Positions 6,350 to 14,579 of a stretch of DNA of 19,374 bases are shown here, piece by piece. Position 1 is the stretch's first letter. The number at the start of each line of letters is the position of its first letter. The stretch is taken from contig CADCWB010000059.1 of NCBI GenBank assembly GCA_902806295.1, forward strand, positions 1 through 19,374. The letters are read 5' to 3'. The translations under genes were made by a program, and so were the position numbers. The stretch comes from an uncultured Sphingomonas sp. Its GTDB lineage: Bacteria > Pseudomonadota > Alphaproteobacteria > Sphingomonadales > Sphingomonadaceae. The notes under the pieces are model-generated. The model was not told the DNA's origin. It did not search any database and saw only the letters and a list, made by a program, of their open reading frames with translations.

Positions 6350-7047
6350 CGCCGCTGCTTGAGGCGCAGGCGGTATCCGTCAGCGGCCGGCTGGAGCCCA
6401 CGTCGCTTCAGCTCGGCGCCGGAACCCTCACCGCGCTAATCGGCCCGAATGGTAGCGGCAAGACCAGCTTGCTGAGAGCGCTGGCGGGGGTCGAGTTGAC
6501 CAGCGGAAGCGTGCGCATCGCTGGCGAGTCGCTTGGCCAAGCCTCGCCAGCGCGTCGCCGGGCATTGCTTTCGTTCTTGCCGGCGAGCCGCGACGTGACT
6601 TGGCCGATCAGCGCCAGGGACGTGATCGCCCTGGGACTGAGTTCGCCGGACCCGTCCCGGGTGGCGGAACTGGTCGACCTGCTTGAACTCGGCAGCCTGG
6701 CCGACCGGCCAGTCGATCGATTGTCGACGGGAGAGCGAGCCCGCGTTCTGCTGGCGCGCGCGCTTGCTTCGAAGCCGCGCCTGTTGCTGCTCGACGAGCC
6801 GCTATCGAACCTGGACCCTTATTGGGTGCTGCGGACGCTGGCGTTGGTGCAAGCGGCTGTTGGTAGCGACACCGCGGCGCTGGTCTCGCTCCACGACCTC
6901 TCGCACCTGCCGCAATTCGACCGGGCGATCCTGGTGCATCGTGGATGGCCCGTGCTCGACGGAAGTCCAGAGCAGATGCGGACCAGTCCTGCGTTGGTGG
7001 ATGCCTTTCGCGTGCGGCTTGGCAGCGACTGGCGGATCGAAGGCTAA
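6346..7047 (+). CDS. btuD: ABC transporter ATP-binding protein BtuD
   Basis: This is the ATPase subunit energising BtuC, 233 residues. Walker A GPNGSGKT lies at 33-40, the ABC signature LSTGE at 126-130, Walker B LLLLDEP at 146-152, the D-loop SNLD at 154-157 and the switch His at 183 (SLHDL). The Q-loop region reads SFLPASRDVTW (76-86), with Ala-Ser where most importers have Gln; this is the one departure from the canonical set. The start ATG 6346 overlaps the btuC stop. The stop overlaps the end of the convergent fabZ reading frame by four bases, with no terminator visible between them. Confidence 0.9.
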   Translation: MTPLLEAQAVSVSGRLEPTSLQLGAGTLTALIGPNGSGKTSLLRALAGVELTSGSVRIAGESLGQASPARRRALLSFLPASRDVTWPISARDVIALGLSSPDPSRVAELVDLLELGSLADRPVDRLSTGERARVLLARALASKPRLLLLDEPLSNLDPYWVLRTLALVQAAVGSDTAALVSLHDLSHLPQFDRAILVHRGWPVLDGSPEQMRTSPALVDAFRVRLGSDWRIEG

Positions 7048-7526
7048 TTTGCGGGCGGGTCGGCGATCATGGCGGTGAAGTTTGCTTCGGCGGCAAGCTT
7101 GCCGTTGACCGACGCTCGGCCGGCGAACTTGCACACGCTGCTGCGCTTCTGCACGAATTCGACTCCGAGCGTGAGCAGGCAGCCCGGTTACACCGGGGTC
7201 CGGAACTTCGCGCCGTCAATTGCCATAAAGTAGACCAGCTTGCCGGAGCCGGCGAGCCCAAGGCTCTCGACCGCAAGCACGCCAGCAGCTTGCGCCAGCG
7301 CTTCAACGATCAGGACGCCGGGCATGATTGGGCGGCCTGGGAAATGACCTTGGAAGAAGTTCTCGTTGATCGTCACAGCCTTGATGGCCGTGATCGAGAC
7401 ATCCGGCTCGAGCCGCTCGACCCGGTCGACGAGGAGCATCGGATAGCGGTGCGGCAGTGCCGCCATCACCCCGCGGATGTCGAGCGCACTCGTATCCGCC
7501 GATGCAGCACTGCCGCCATTCGCCAT
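7044..7526 (-). pseudogene. fabZ: 3-hydroxyacyl-ACP dehydratase FabZ, interrupted by an in-frame stop
   Basis: FabZ dehydrates 3-hydroxyacyl-ACP in fatty acid elongation. From ATG 7526 the frame has the FabZ blocks PHRYPMLLVDRV, GHFPGRPIMPGVLIVEALAQ (catalytic His61 and Glu75) and MAIDGAKFRTPV. It then meets TAA at codon 113 (7188-7190). The same frame continues for 47 codons with PGCLLTLGVEFVQKRSSVCK, FAGRASVNGKLAAEANFTAM and IADPPAN, a normal FabZ C-terminus, and stops at TAG 7044-7046. The full product would be ~160 residues; the truncated one loses the final beta strands of the hotdog fold. One base change (for example GAA or AAA to TAA) explains it. It is the last gene of the bamA-skp-fabZ run, 4 bases after skp. 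It may be a real mutation, a sequencing error or a suppressed codon. Confidence 0.85.
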
Positions 7527-7530
7527 CTGC

Positions 7531-8112
7531 TTAGCGACCCTGGGGACGCTGCTGCTGCGGGAGCGGAGTGACGCTGACCGAAGGCAGCTGCTGATTGAGC
7601 TGGGCCAGCACCTCGTTGGTGATGTCGACCGTGGTCGCGGCGAACAGGGTGTTGCCCTTGTCCACCGCCACATTGGCGCCGCGAGCGGCCGCAACAGACG
7701 CAACGATCGTCCCGAGCCGGGCGCCGATCTGCTGATTCACATTGGCCTGGATCGACTGCAGGTTGCGCTGGCCGGTCGCGAGTTCCGTTTCGGCAGCGCG
7801 CTGCTGCGTCTGGAAGGCGGTGATCCGACCCTGCAGGGCGGCGTCCGGCTGGCGCCCGTTGAGCGCCGCAACGGCGGTCTGGATCGGCTGGCTGGCCGTC
7901 TGCAGCTGCTGCTGGAGAGCCTGCGCGCGAGTGCGCAGCGTGGTCTCCTGCGTCTGCAGCTGCGCTGAGGCAGCACGGCAGGCGGTGCACTCACGGCCGA
8001 TACGATCGGTATCGACCACGGCGACAGCCGCGCTGGGCACGCGCTGCGCTTGGGCGGCGGCTGGAACGAGAGCGGTGGCCGCCAGCGCGGCAAGCACGAA
8101 CTTGTTGGTCAT
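7531..8112 (-). CDS. skp: Periplasmic chaperone Skp/OmpH family
   Basis: This periplasmic chaperone holds unfolded outer-membrane proteins on their way to BamA. It has 193 residues with a clear signal peptide (MTNKFVLAALAATALVPAAAQA, cleavage near residue 22). AVAVVDTDRIG follows as the first strand, then a long Gln/Ala-rich coiled-coil region (~45-130), and then VAVDKGNTLFAATTVDITNEVLAQLNQ, the returning C-terminal segment of the OmpH fold, before a Pro/Gln tail. A CTAC pair near residue 42 is unusual for the family as I know it. The ATG overlaps the bamA stop by one base (TGATG). The gene follows bamA and precedes fabZ directly; lpxD, often found in this position elsewhere, is absent. Confidence 0.85.
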   Translation of the reverse strand: MTNKFVLAALAATALVPAAAQAQRVPSAAVAVVDTDRIGRECTACRAASAQLQTQETTLRTRAQALQQQLQTASQPIQTAVAALNGRQPDAALQGRITAFQTQQRAAETELATGQRNLQSIQANVNQQIGARLGTIVASVAAARGANVAVDKGNTLFAATTVDITNEVLAQLNQQLPSVSVTPLPQQQRPQGR

Positions 8113-10778
8113 CAGAATTGGGTTCCTACATTGAACGAGAAGAGCTTGGTTTCATCGCCTTCTTCCTTGAGCAAGGCCTTGGCGAGATCGATGCGCAGCG
8201 GCCCGAACGGTGAGGTCCAGTTGAAACCGACGCCGACCGACAGACGCGGCTTGGCTGAGTTCCCGCTGTAAGATTCGCGGAAGCCCCCGCCGGCATAGGT
8301 GGAGGTCGGGAAGTCGGCGCATGTCTGGCCTGGATTGAGCCGCACCGGGGGAGTGATCGGGGTCGCCGGGTCGGTTGGCACGGGGAAGCTGCAGAAGCCG
8401 GGGAAGTTCTCCAGGTTCGGCCGCTTCAAAGCGAATACCGAGCCGATGTCGACAAAAGCCGACGGGCGAATGCCGAGGCTGCGAATGCCTGATGAGACCG
8501 GCACCTCCAGCTCGACCCGGCCCATGTAATAGGCCCGCCCACCCAGGGAGTCGCTGCTCAGTTCGTCGTCCGACAACGTGGTCTCGTCGACATAGGTGCG
8601 CCGCGTGATCCGTGGGCCGATGCCGCGGATGTCGAAGCCGCGCAACTGCGGGCCGAAGAAGCGGTCGGTGATGCGGATCGCATCCCGGCCAGTGCCAGGG
8701 GATTTCTGGAGCGGGTGAATATAGCCGCCTTCCGCATGCGCCGAGAGCACGAAGCCGCCGCCAAAGCCCCAATATTTCGTCCCGTCCGCACGGGTGCGGA
8801 TATAACGCGTATCCCCGCCCAGCCCGGCGAAATCCTGACCGAAGATCAGCCGCTGCCCGCGCGTCGCCCGGATGCCGTTGGTGTTGTCGAACACCAGCGT
8901 ATAACCGAGCGAGGACGTGAGACGAGTGCCGATCTCGTCGCAAATGTAGCGCCCGGCGGTGCAGTCGAGGTCGCCATCCCCATCCCGGTCGATGGTGAAA
9001 AAGGTGCTGCGATCCAGCGACAGTTTGTCGTTGTTCAGCGTGTACCGCGTGCCAAGGGTCAGGAATTCGTTGATCGGAAAGCCCAGCCGAAGACCGCCAC
9101 CGGTGGTGGTCTGGCTGTAGGTTGTATTCCGCTCGTTATTGACGAAGTTGAAGCTGTTGTAGTCGCGCCGATAAACCTCGCCGCCGAAAAGGATTTGCCG
9201 GTCGAGGAAATAAGGCTCGGTAAAGCCAAGATTGACCGACTTGGAGTAGCGCGAATAGTTTGCGCCTGCGCTGAGCACCTGGCCCATGCCGCGGAAGTTG
9301 CTTTGCTCCACGGCCAGGCTGATGATGAAGCTTTCCAGGCTCGAGTAACCAGCCGACAGCGAGAGCTGACCGGTGGCCTTTTCTTCGACGTCGACCGAAA
9401 GGGCGACCCGATCAGGAGCAAGCTGAGTCTGCTTAATCTCGAGGTTTTCCTGGAAAAAGCCCAGGCTCTGGATCCGGTCCTGGCTGCGCTTCAGCCGGAT
9501 CGCGTTGAAGGCATCGCCTTCGTTCAGGCGGAACTCGCGCCGGATCACCTTGTCGCGCGTGACGGTGTTGCCGTTCACGTCAATCCGCTCGATGTAGACG
9601 CGCGGGGTCTCTGCGACCTTGAACGTGATGTCCATGGTGCGCGTTTCGGCGTTGCGGTTGTACTCGGGCTCGATGTCCGAGAACGCATAGCCCAGCGCAC
9701 CGGCCACTTCGCTCAGCCGCGTGACCGAGTCCTCGATCGCCTTGGCGTTGAACCAATCTCCGGACTTAATCCCAACCACCGAGTCGATGGTTTCAGTCTT
9801 GAGATCGCGCAGCTCGCTCTCGCTCTTGACCTCGCCGAACTTGTAGCGCGGCCCTTCCTCGACGACGTAGGTGATGACGAAGTCGCGCCGATCGGGCGTG
9901 AGCTCCGCTAACGCGGACACCACCCGGAAGTCGGCATAGCCCTGCGTCAGGTAAAAGGCGCGCAGCTTCTGCTGGTCGGCGGCAAGGCGGTCCGGATCGT
10001 AGGTGTCGTTCGACTTGAGGAAGCCGAGCAGACCACCGGATTCCCGCGTGTACATCTCCTTGCGCAGGCGGTCGTCGCCATATTGCTCGTTGCCGATAAT
10101 GTTGATCGCGCGCACCTTGGACAGCGCGCCTTCGCTGATCTCGAACACGAGGTCGACGCGGTTCTGGTCCAGTTGAACGGTTTTCGGCTCGACCCGCGCA
10201 CCAAAGCGGCCCTGCCGCTTGTATAGTTCGATGATCCGCTCGACGTCGGCGCGAACCTTCGAGCGAGTGAAGATCTGCCGCGGAGCGAGCTTGATCTCCG
10301 GAAGGATTTTATCTTCCTTGAGCCGCTTGTTTCCTTCCAGCACGATCCGGTTGATCACCGGGTTCTCGCGCACCGCGATCACCAGGTTGCCGGTGTCGGC
10401 CCCTTCGATCTGCGCGTCGGCGAACAATTCGGTGGCGTAGAGGTCCTTGATCGCCTGATCGAGCACTTCGGCGTCGTACGGCTGACCGGGATTAAGATTG
10501 GCATAGGCCCGAACCGTCTCCGGCTCCAGGCGCTCGGCTCCGCGCACGGAGATGGAGCGGATGGTGCGCTGAGCAGCGGCCGGAGCCGCTGCCGCCGGAG
10601 CTGCCGACTGCGGAGCAGCCGTGCTCGGGGCCGCGGTCTGCGGAGCCACCGGTGCGGGCTGCTGCTGTTGCGCAGCCTGCTGGGCCAACGCCGGAGCGGC
10701 CCAGCCACCGAGGATCGTTCCCATCAGCAGCGCTGCACTCAGCCGCCGACTGGTATTCAGATGTGGATTGGCAATCAC
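8112..10778 (-). CDS. bamA: Outer membrane protein assembly factor BamA
   Basis: BamA inserts beta-barrel proteins into the outer membrane. It has 888 residues from GTG 10778, preceded four bases away by AAGGGCGGGG; the frame extends 17 codons further to a TTG but that part lacks an SD. A signal peptide ends at PALA (~32), then a Gln/Pro/Ala-rich linker (to ~70) leads into five POTRA domains; POTRA1 begins RTIRSISVRGAERL. The C-terminal ~450 residues form the barrel, with the conserved loop-6 motif LRGFDIRGIGPR and a final GPLRIDLAKAL / FSFNVGTQF ending in Phe. Two external-loop segments carry cysteine pairs, one with an Asp-rich DRDGDGDLDC stretch. It is separated from rseP by 99 bases and coupled to skp. 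Confidence 0.95.
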   Translation of the reverse strand: MIANPHLNTSRRLSAALLMGTILGGWAAPALAQQAAQQQQPAPVAPQTAAPSTAAPQSAAPAAAAPAAAQRTIRSISVRGAERLEPETVRAYANLNPGQPYDAEVLDQAIKDLYATELFADAQIEGADTGNLVIAVRENPVINRIVLEGNKRLKEDKILPEIKLAPRQIFTRSKVRADVERIIELYKRQGRFGARVEPKTVQLDQNRVDLVFEISEGALSKVRAINIIGNEQYGDDRLRKEMYTRESGGLLGFLKSNDTYDPDRLAADQQKLRAFYLTQGYADFRVVSALAELTPDRRDFVITYVVEEGPRYKFGEVKSESELRDLKTETIDSVVGIKSGDWFNAKAIEDSVTRLSEVAGALGYAFSDIEPEYNRNAETRTMDITFKVAETPRVYIERIDVNGNTVTRDKVIRREFRLNEGDAFNAIRLKRSQDRIQSLGFFQENLEIKQTQLAPDRVALSVDVEEKATGQLSLSAGYSSLESFIISLAVEQSNFRGMGQVLSAGANYSRYSKSVNLGFTEPYFLDRQILFGGEVYRRDYNSFNFVNNERNTTYSQTTTGGGLRLGFPINEFLTLGTRYTLNNDKLSLDRSTFFTIDRDGDGDLDCTAGRYICDEIGTRLTSSLGYTLVFDNTNGIRATRGQRLIFGQDFAGLGGDTRYIRTRADGTKYWGFGGGFVLSAHAEGGYIHPLQKSPGTGRDAIRITDRFFGPQLRGFDIRGIGPRITRRTYVDETTLSDDELSSDSLGGRAYYMGRVELEVPVSSGIRSLGIRPSAFVDIGSVFALKRPNLENFPGFCSFPVPTDPATPITPPVRLNPGQTCADFPTSTYAGGGFRESYSGNSAKPRLSVGVGFNWTSPFGPLRIDLAKALLKEEGDETKLFSFNVGTQF

Positions 10779-10799
10779 GCGCGTCCCCGCCCTTGTGAA

Positions 10800-10859
10800 A
10801 TCCGGCCGCCTGCTGCAGCCAACCGTCAAAAAAATGTCGTCCGCCCCTGCCCCAGACGA
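10800..10859 (-). promoter_or_regulatory. rseP-bamA spacer: weak terminator-like stem and possible bamA promoter
   Basis: In the 99-base spacer, the minus strand carries TCGTC/GACGA (5 bp, 13-base loop, 10837-10859), then CA and a run of seven T (10834-10828). This could be a weak intrinsic terminator. The T run flows into TTGACG (10829-10824), an acceptable -35, with CCGGAT 18 bases further as a poor -10. Either or both would let bamA be expressed separately from the upstream genes. Confidence 0.3.
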
Positions 10860-10877
10860 TCACAGCGATCAACCATT

Positions 10878-12011
10878 CTAGCCCATCAAGCGCCCGATAC
10901 TCTCCCACAGGCCGAACGAATGAAGGTCGTTCAGCGTGGTGAACAGAAACAGGGTGACGAGCGCCGCCAGGCCGCCCCGGAACACCCAATCCTGCGCCCG
11001 CTCACCCAACGGGCGCCGGCGCACCGCCTCCACCGTGTAAAGGGCAAGGTGGCCACCGTCGAGCATGGGAACTGGCAAGAGATTGATGAACCCAAGGTTT
11101 ATCGAGAATAGCGCCACCAATTGGACGAACTCGAAGAAGCCGAGCGATGCAAATTGTCCGGCGATCTGCGCCATCTTCATTGGCCCATGCAGTTCACTGA
11201 CTGGACGGCGGCCGGTGACGAGTTGCCACAGGCCCGTGGCCATCGCCCTGGTGGTCTCGGCAGTATGCTTCACGGCAGCAGGCAATACTTGAAAGGGAGT
11301 GAGCTGAACGAGCTGCGGCTGGGTTCCGGCGATGCCAATCCGGCCGATCCGCGAGCGCCCGCCGAACCGGTCTGCTAACTCGACCGCTTCCACGCGGAGA
11401 GTCGCGCTGCGCACCTCACGGCCACGCTGATAACTAAGCTCGATCCGCTCATCGGGCCGGAGGTTGATGTAGCGCCCGATCTCCTCGAAATCATCGACCT
11501 CTTCCCCGTTCAACCCCAGGATGCGGTCGCCGGCACGAAGTCCGGCCTCAGCCGCTACCATCGTCGGCTCGACGGCCCCGACGATCGGCGCGGTACGAGG
11601 AGCGCCGAAGGCCGCGAAGAACGCGGCGAATACTGCGATCGCAAGCAGGAAGTTGGCTGCCGGTCCGGCAAGAACGATCAGAAAGCGTTGCCACACGGGC
11701 TTGGCATGGAAGCTCCGCGCCCGCTGCTCGGGGGTCAGCTTGTCCAGGCCCTTGCCCATGCTGGCGGGATCCATGTCACCGGTGAAGCGGACATAGCCGC
11801 CCATCGGCATCCAGCCCACCTTCCAACGCGTCCCGCGCCGGTCGGTCCAACCCGCGACTTCGCGGCCGAAGCCGATGGAGAAGGTCTCGGCGCCGACCCC
11901 GAACCAGCGCCCGACGATGTAGTGGCCGAACTCATGAATGAAGATCAGCGGGCCCAAGGCTGCCAGGAACGCGACCAGGATGAGCCACAGCGGCGGCTGG
12001 TCGAGGATCAA
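10878..12011 (-). CDS. rseP: RIP-type site-2 zinc metalloprotease RseP
   Basis: This inner-membrane protease cleaves anti-sigma factors and signal-peptide remnants within the membrane. It has 377 residues. The first membrane helix carries the zinc motif HEFGH at 26-30 (IFIHEFGHYIVGRWFGVGAE). A second helix around 95-115 (FLIVLAGPAANFLLAI) carries the conserved GPxxN. One PDZ domain follows (VEPTMVAAEAGLRAGDRILGL), and the C-terminal helix has the third ligand motif LDG at about 317-319. The start is TTG 12011, overlapping the dxr stop (TTGA); no ATG or GTG lies close by in frame, and the distance to HEFGH fits the family. E. coli RseP is longer (two PDZ domains); this one-PDZ length is usual for alphaproteobacteria. 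Confidence 0.92.
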   Translation of the reverse strand: MILDQPPLWLILVAFLAALGPLIFIHEFGHYIVGRWFGVGAETFSIGFGREVAGWTDRRGTRWKVGWMPMGGYVRFTGDMDPASMGKGLDKLTPEQRARSFHAKPVWQRFLIVLAGPAANFLLAIAVFAAFFAAFGAPRTAPIVGAVEPTMVAAEAGLRAGDRILGLNGEEVDDFEEIGRYINLRPDERIELSYQRGREVRSATLRVEAVELADRFGGRSRIGRIGIAGTQPQLVQLTPFQVLPAAVKHTAETTRAMATGLWQLVTGRRPVSELHGPMKMAQIAGQFASLGFFEFVQLVALFSINLGFINLLPVPMLDGGHLALYTVEAVRRRPLGERAQDWVFRGGLAALVTLFLFTTLNDLHSFGLWESIGRLMG

Positions 12012-13171
12012 CTCACGGTCTCGGCGAGGGATTGAGTGGCGGCATGCCGCGCCCTGGCGTCGAGTTCGACGACATCGGCAATGGACTGAGGAATGGGATC
12101 GCTCATGTTTGCAAGCGCGGCCTCTACTGTCACGGCGATGTCTGCGAAGTGAATGCGCCCGCCCAGAAAGGTTTCAACCGCGATCTCATTGGCGGCATTC
12201 AGAACCACCGTCGCCGCACCGCCAGCCGCCAGAGCCTCGCGCGCCAGGCGCAGGGCGGGGAAGCGCTGCTCGTCCGGAGCCTCGAAGTCAAGCCGGGCCA
12301 CCGCTAGCAGGTCGAGGCGTTCGACCGCCGTGTGCATCCGCCGGGGCCAGGCAAGCGTGTGGGCAATCGGCACTCGCATGTCCGACGGGCCAAGCTGCGC
12401 CAGCATGGACCCATCCTCATATTCAACCAGCGAGTGGATGACCGATTGGGGGTGGACAACGATGTCGATCCGGTCGGCCGGAACTCCGAACAGATAATGC
12501 GCCTCGATCAATTCGAGACCCTTGTTCATCATGGTTGCGCTATCAACGGAGATCTTGGCGCCCATCGACCAATTGGGATGAGCGACCGCTTGTGCGGGGG
12601 TGACCCGCGCCATCGCCAGCGCGCTCCAGTCGCGGAACGGGCCGCCGCTTGCGGTCAGGATCAGTCTTGCGACCATTTCTCGGTCTTGACCGGCAAGACA
12701 CTGGAAGATTGCGTTATGTTCGGAATCGACTGGTAGCAAGGTCGCGCCCGAGCGGGTCGCCGCCTCGGTCATCAGGTGGCCGGCGGTGACCAGCGCTTCC
12801 TTGTTGGCCAGCGCAACCGTCTTGCCGGCCTCCACCGCAGCCATGACCGGCTCCAGCCCGGCACAGCCGACTATCGCGGCCATGACCCACTCGGCTTCGC
12901 CCGCCGCCGCCTCCGCGAGAGCGGACGAACCTGCAGCTGCCTGGATGTTGGTGCCCTGCAACTGCTCGCGCAGCTCGGGCAGCAGCGTTTCGTTGGCAAT
13001 GACGGCGAGGTTGGCGCCGAAGCGCCGGGCGTCCTTGCTCAGCTGCTCCACGTTGCTGGCGGCGGTCAGCGCCACCACTTCGAATTGCTCGGGAGCGGCG
13101 GCCACCAGATCGAGGGTGGATTGACCGACCGACCCGGTCGCGCCCAGAACCGCGATCTTGCGTCGGCTCAC
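12008..13171 (-). CDS. dxr: 1-deoxy-D-xylulose 5-phosphate reductoisomerase
   Basis: This enzyme converts DXP to 2-C-methyl-D-erythritol 4-phosphate with NADPH, the first committed step of the MEP isoprenoid pathway. It has 387 residues. The NADPH-binding GATGSVGQS is at 10-18, LANKEALVTAG is in the middle, and the metal/substrate site VDSEHNAIFQCL is followed by ASGGPF and MMNKGLELIEAHYLF. The start is GTG 13171, overlapping the cdsA stop (GTGA); the frame is open upstream only because it runs across cdsA. The end overlaps the rseP TTG. Its neighbour uppS consumes the isoprenoid precursors made by this pathway. Confidence 0.95.
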   Translation of the reverse strand: MSRRKIAVLGATGSVGQSTLDLVAAAPEQFEVVALTAASNVEQLSKDARRFGANLAVIANETLLPELREQLQGTNIQAAAGSSALAEAAAGEAEWVMAAIVGCAGLEPVMAAVEAGKTVALANKEALVTAGHLMTEAATRSGATLLPVDSEHNAIFQCLAGQDREMVARLILTASGGPFRDWSALAMARVTPAQAVAHPNWSMGAKISVDSATMMNKGLELIEAHYLFGVPADRIDIVVHPQSVIHSLVEYEDGSMLAQLGPSDMRVPIAHTLAWPRRMHTAVERLDLLAVARLDFEAPDEQRFPALRLAREALAAGGAATVVLNAANEIAVETFLGGRIHFADIAVTVEAALANMSDPIPQSIADVVELDARARHAATQSLAETVS

Positions 13172-13815
13172 GCCAGCCCTGCCATGACGGCCCCGCCAGT
13201 CAGGATCGCGACCGGCACCAGCCCATCGAGACGATCCAAGACTCCGCCGTGGCCGGGGATGATGGCGCCCGCGTCCTTGACCCCGGCCTTGCGCTTCAGC
13301 CAGCTTTCGAACAGATCGCCGCCGGCGGCCGCAACGGCGAATAATGGCGCCAGCAGCAGCCAGCCCCAATGCAGCTCGCGATGGTATGCCCAGGCACCGG
13401 CCAGCAGCGTCGCCGCCGCCACTCCGCCCAGCAAGCCGCTGATGGTCTTGTTGGGACTGATCGTGGGGGCAAGTTTCGCCCCGCCGACCGCGCGACCGAC
13501 GAAGAATGCCCCGATGTCCGAAGCCCAGGTGACGATGAATGCCCAAAGCACCAGTGCAAAGCCGACGTGCTGGTTCGCGCCACCCGCTCGTTCCCGCACC
13601 CACAGCAGCGCAAGCGCCGGAATCAGCGCATAGAAGAAGCCGCCGACGTTCCAGCCGAGGCCCCAGCCGCGGACCATGCGCGACCATTCATAATACATCA
13701 GCGTGGCGGCTGCAGCGACCAGGATGGCGAAGGCGGTGCCCCCGAACCACTCGGCCGTCAGCGCGACGAAGATCATGATCACTCCGGCGAGGGAGCGTAG
13801 TCCAACCTCACTCAT
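13168..13815 (-). CDS. cdsA: Phosphatidate cytidylyltransferase (CDP-diacylglycerol synthase)
   Basis: CdsA makes CDP-diacylglycerol from phosphatidate and CTP, feeding all phospholipid synthesis, including the pssA/psd branch encoded nearby. It has 215 residues, slightly short compared with E. coli CdsA (285) but normal for this group, with about six membrane helices. The family signature is clear: SPNKTISGLLGG, then GDLFESWLKRKAGVKDAG and IPGHGGVLDRLD near the C-terminus, carrying the metal-binding acidic residues. ATG 13815 overlaps the uppS stop (ATGA) and the stop overlaps the dxr start (GTGA). Confidence 0.93.
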   Translation of the reverse strand: MSEVGLRSLAGVIMIFVALTAEWFGGTAFAILVAAAATLMYYEWSRMVRGWGLGWNVGGFFYALIPALALLWVRERAGGANQHVGFALVLWAFIVTWASDIGAFFVGRAVGGAKLAPTISPNKTISGLLGGVAAATLLAGAWAYHRELHWGWLLLAPLFAVAAAGGDLFESWLKRKAGVKDAGAIIPGHGGVLDRLDGLVPVAILTGGAVMAGLA

Positions 13816-14579
13816 CGGCCACCGAACCGGCGCTGCCGCCGGGCGTATTCGGCCAAGGCTTCGTTAAACGCGGCCTCGTCGAAGTCCGGCCACAGCGTAT
13901 CGGTAAAGACCAGCTCGGCATAGGCCGCCTGCCACAGCAGGAAGTTGGACAGGCGTACCTCGCCGGATGTCCGGATCAGCAGGTCGAGTGGCGGGAGATC
14001 TCGCGTTTGCAGCAAGCCGGCGATCGCCGCTTCGTCGATCTGCTCGGGAGCAATCTCGCCCTTGGCCGCGCGACTGGCGAGCTCGCGCGCGGCCGCGGCG
14101 ATCTCTCCCTGCGAGCCGTAGTTGAGGGCGACGGCGAGGGTCAGCCGGTTGTTGTTCCTCGTTTCCTCGACCGAGTGCTGCAGCTTGGTCATCAATTCAT
14201 TGCCGAACTTGCCTGGCTCGCCGATCAGCCGCAGCCGAACGCCCTCTTTCTGCAGCGTGGCGAGTTCGCGCTCGACGTAGAAGCGCATCAACCCCTTGAG
14301 GTCGCTGACCTCCTCTTCCGAGCGGCGCCAATTTTCTGAAGAAAAGGCATAGACCGTCAGGCACTCAACGCCGGCATCCACCGCGGCCTGCATGGCGCGC
14401 CGGACCGCTTCCGCGCCGGCGCGATGGCCAGCAACCCGCGGCAGGTGGCGGCGCTCGGCCCAACGCCCGTTGCCATCCATGATGATGGCAACGTGCCGCG
14501 GTACCTTGTTTTCAGCCGCAACGGTCGATTGCCGGCTCCCGTCCACAGCAGGAACGACCGGGGACGAAGCAACGGTCAC
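13812..14579 (-). CDS. uppS: Isoprenyl transferase (undecaprenyl pyrophosphate synthase)
   Basis: This cytosolic cis-prenyltransferase builds the C55 lipid carrier for peptidoglycan and surface glycans. It has 255 residues from GTG 14579. HVAIIMDGNGRWAERR places the catalytic Asp at 35; HRAGAEAVRR, VYAFSSENWRRS and the closing RTSGEVRLSNFLLWQAAYAEL are the standard blocks. The GTG overlaps the frr stop (GTGA), with AAGGA about 11 bases upstream. The first ~25 residues are poorly conserved-looking, and an internal start is possible. It is followed directly by cdsA. Confidence 0.93.
   Translation of the reverse strand: MTVASSPVVPAVDGSRQSTVAAENKVPRHVAIIMDGNGRWAERRHLPRVAGHRAGAEAVRRAMQAAVDAGVECLTVYAFSSENWRRSEEEVSDLKGLMRFYVERELATLQKEGVRLRLIGEPGKFGNELMTKLQHSVEETRNNNRLTLAVALNYGSQGEIAAAARELASRAAKGEIAPEQIDEAAIAGLLQTRDLPPLDLLIRTSGEVRLSNFLLWQAAYAELVFTDTLWPDFDEAAFNEALAEYARRQRRFGGR

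Noticed and set aside
8715..9911. 398-codon plus-strand frame opposite bamA
   Set aside because: Antisense shadow; the sense strand encodes a full BamA.
13172..13687. Upstream extension of the dxr frame by 172 codons
   Set aside because: It runs antiparallel in frame only, across cdsA; Dxr proteins begin a few residues before the GATGSVG motif, matching GTG 13171.
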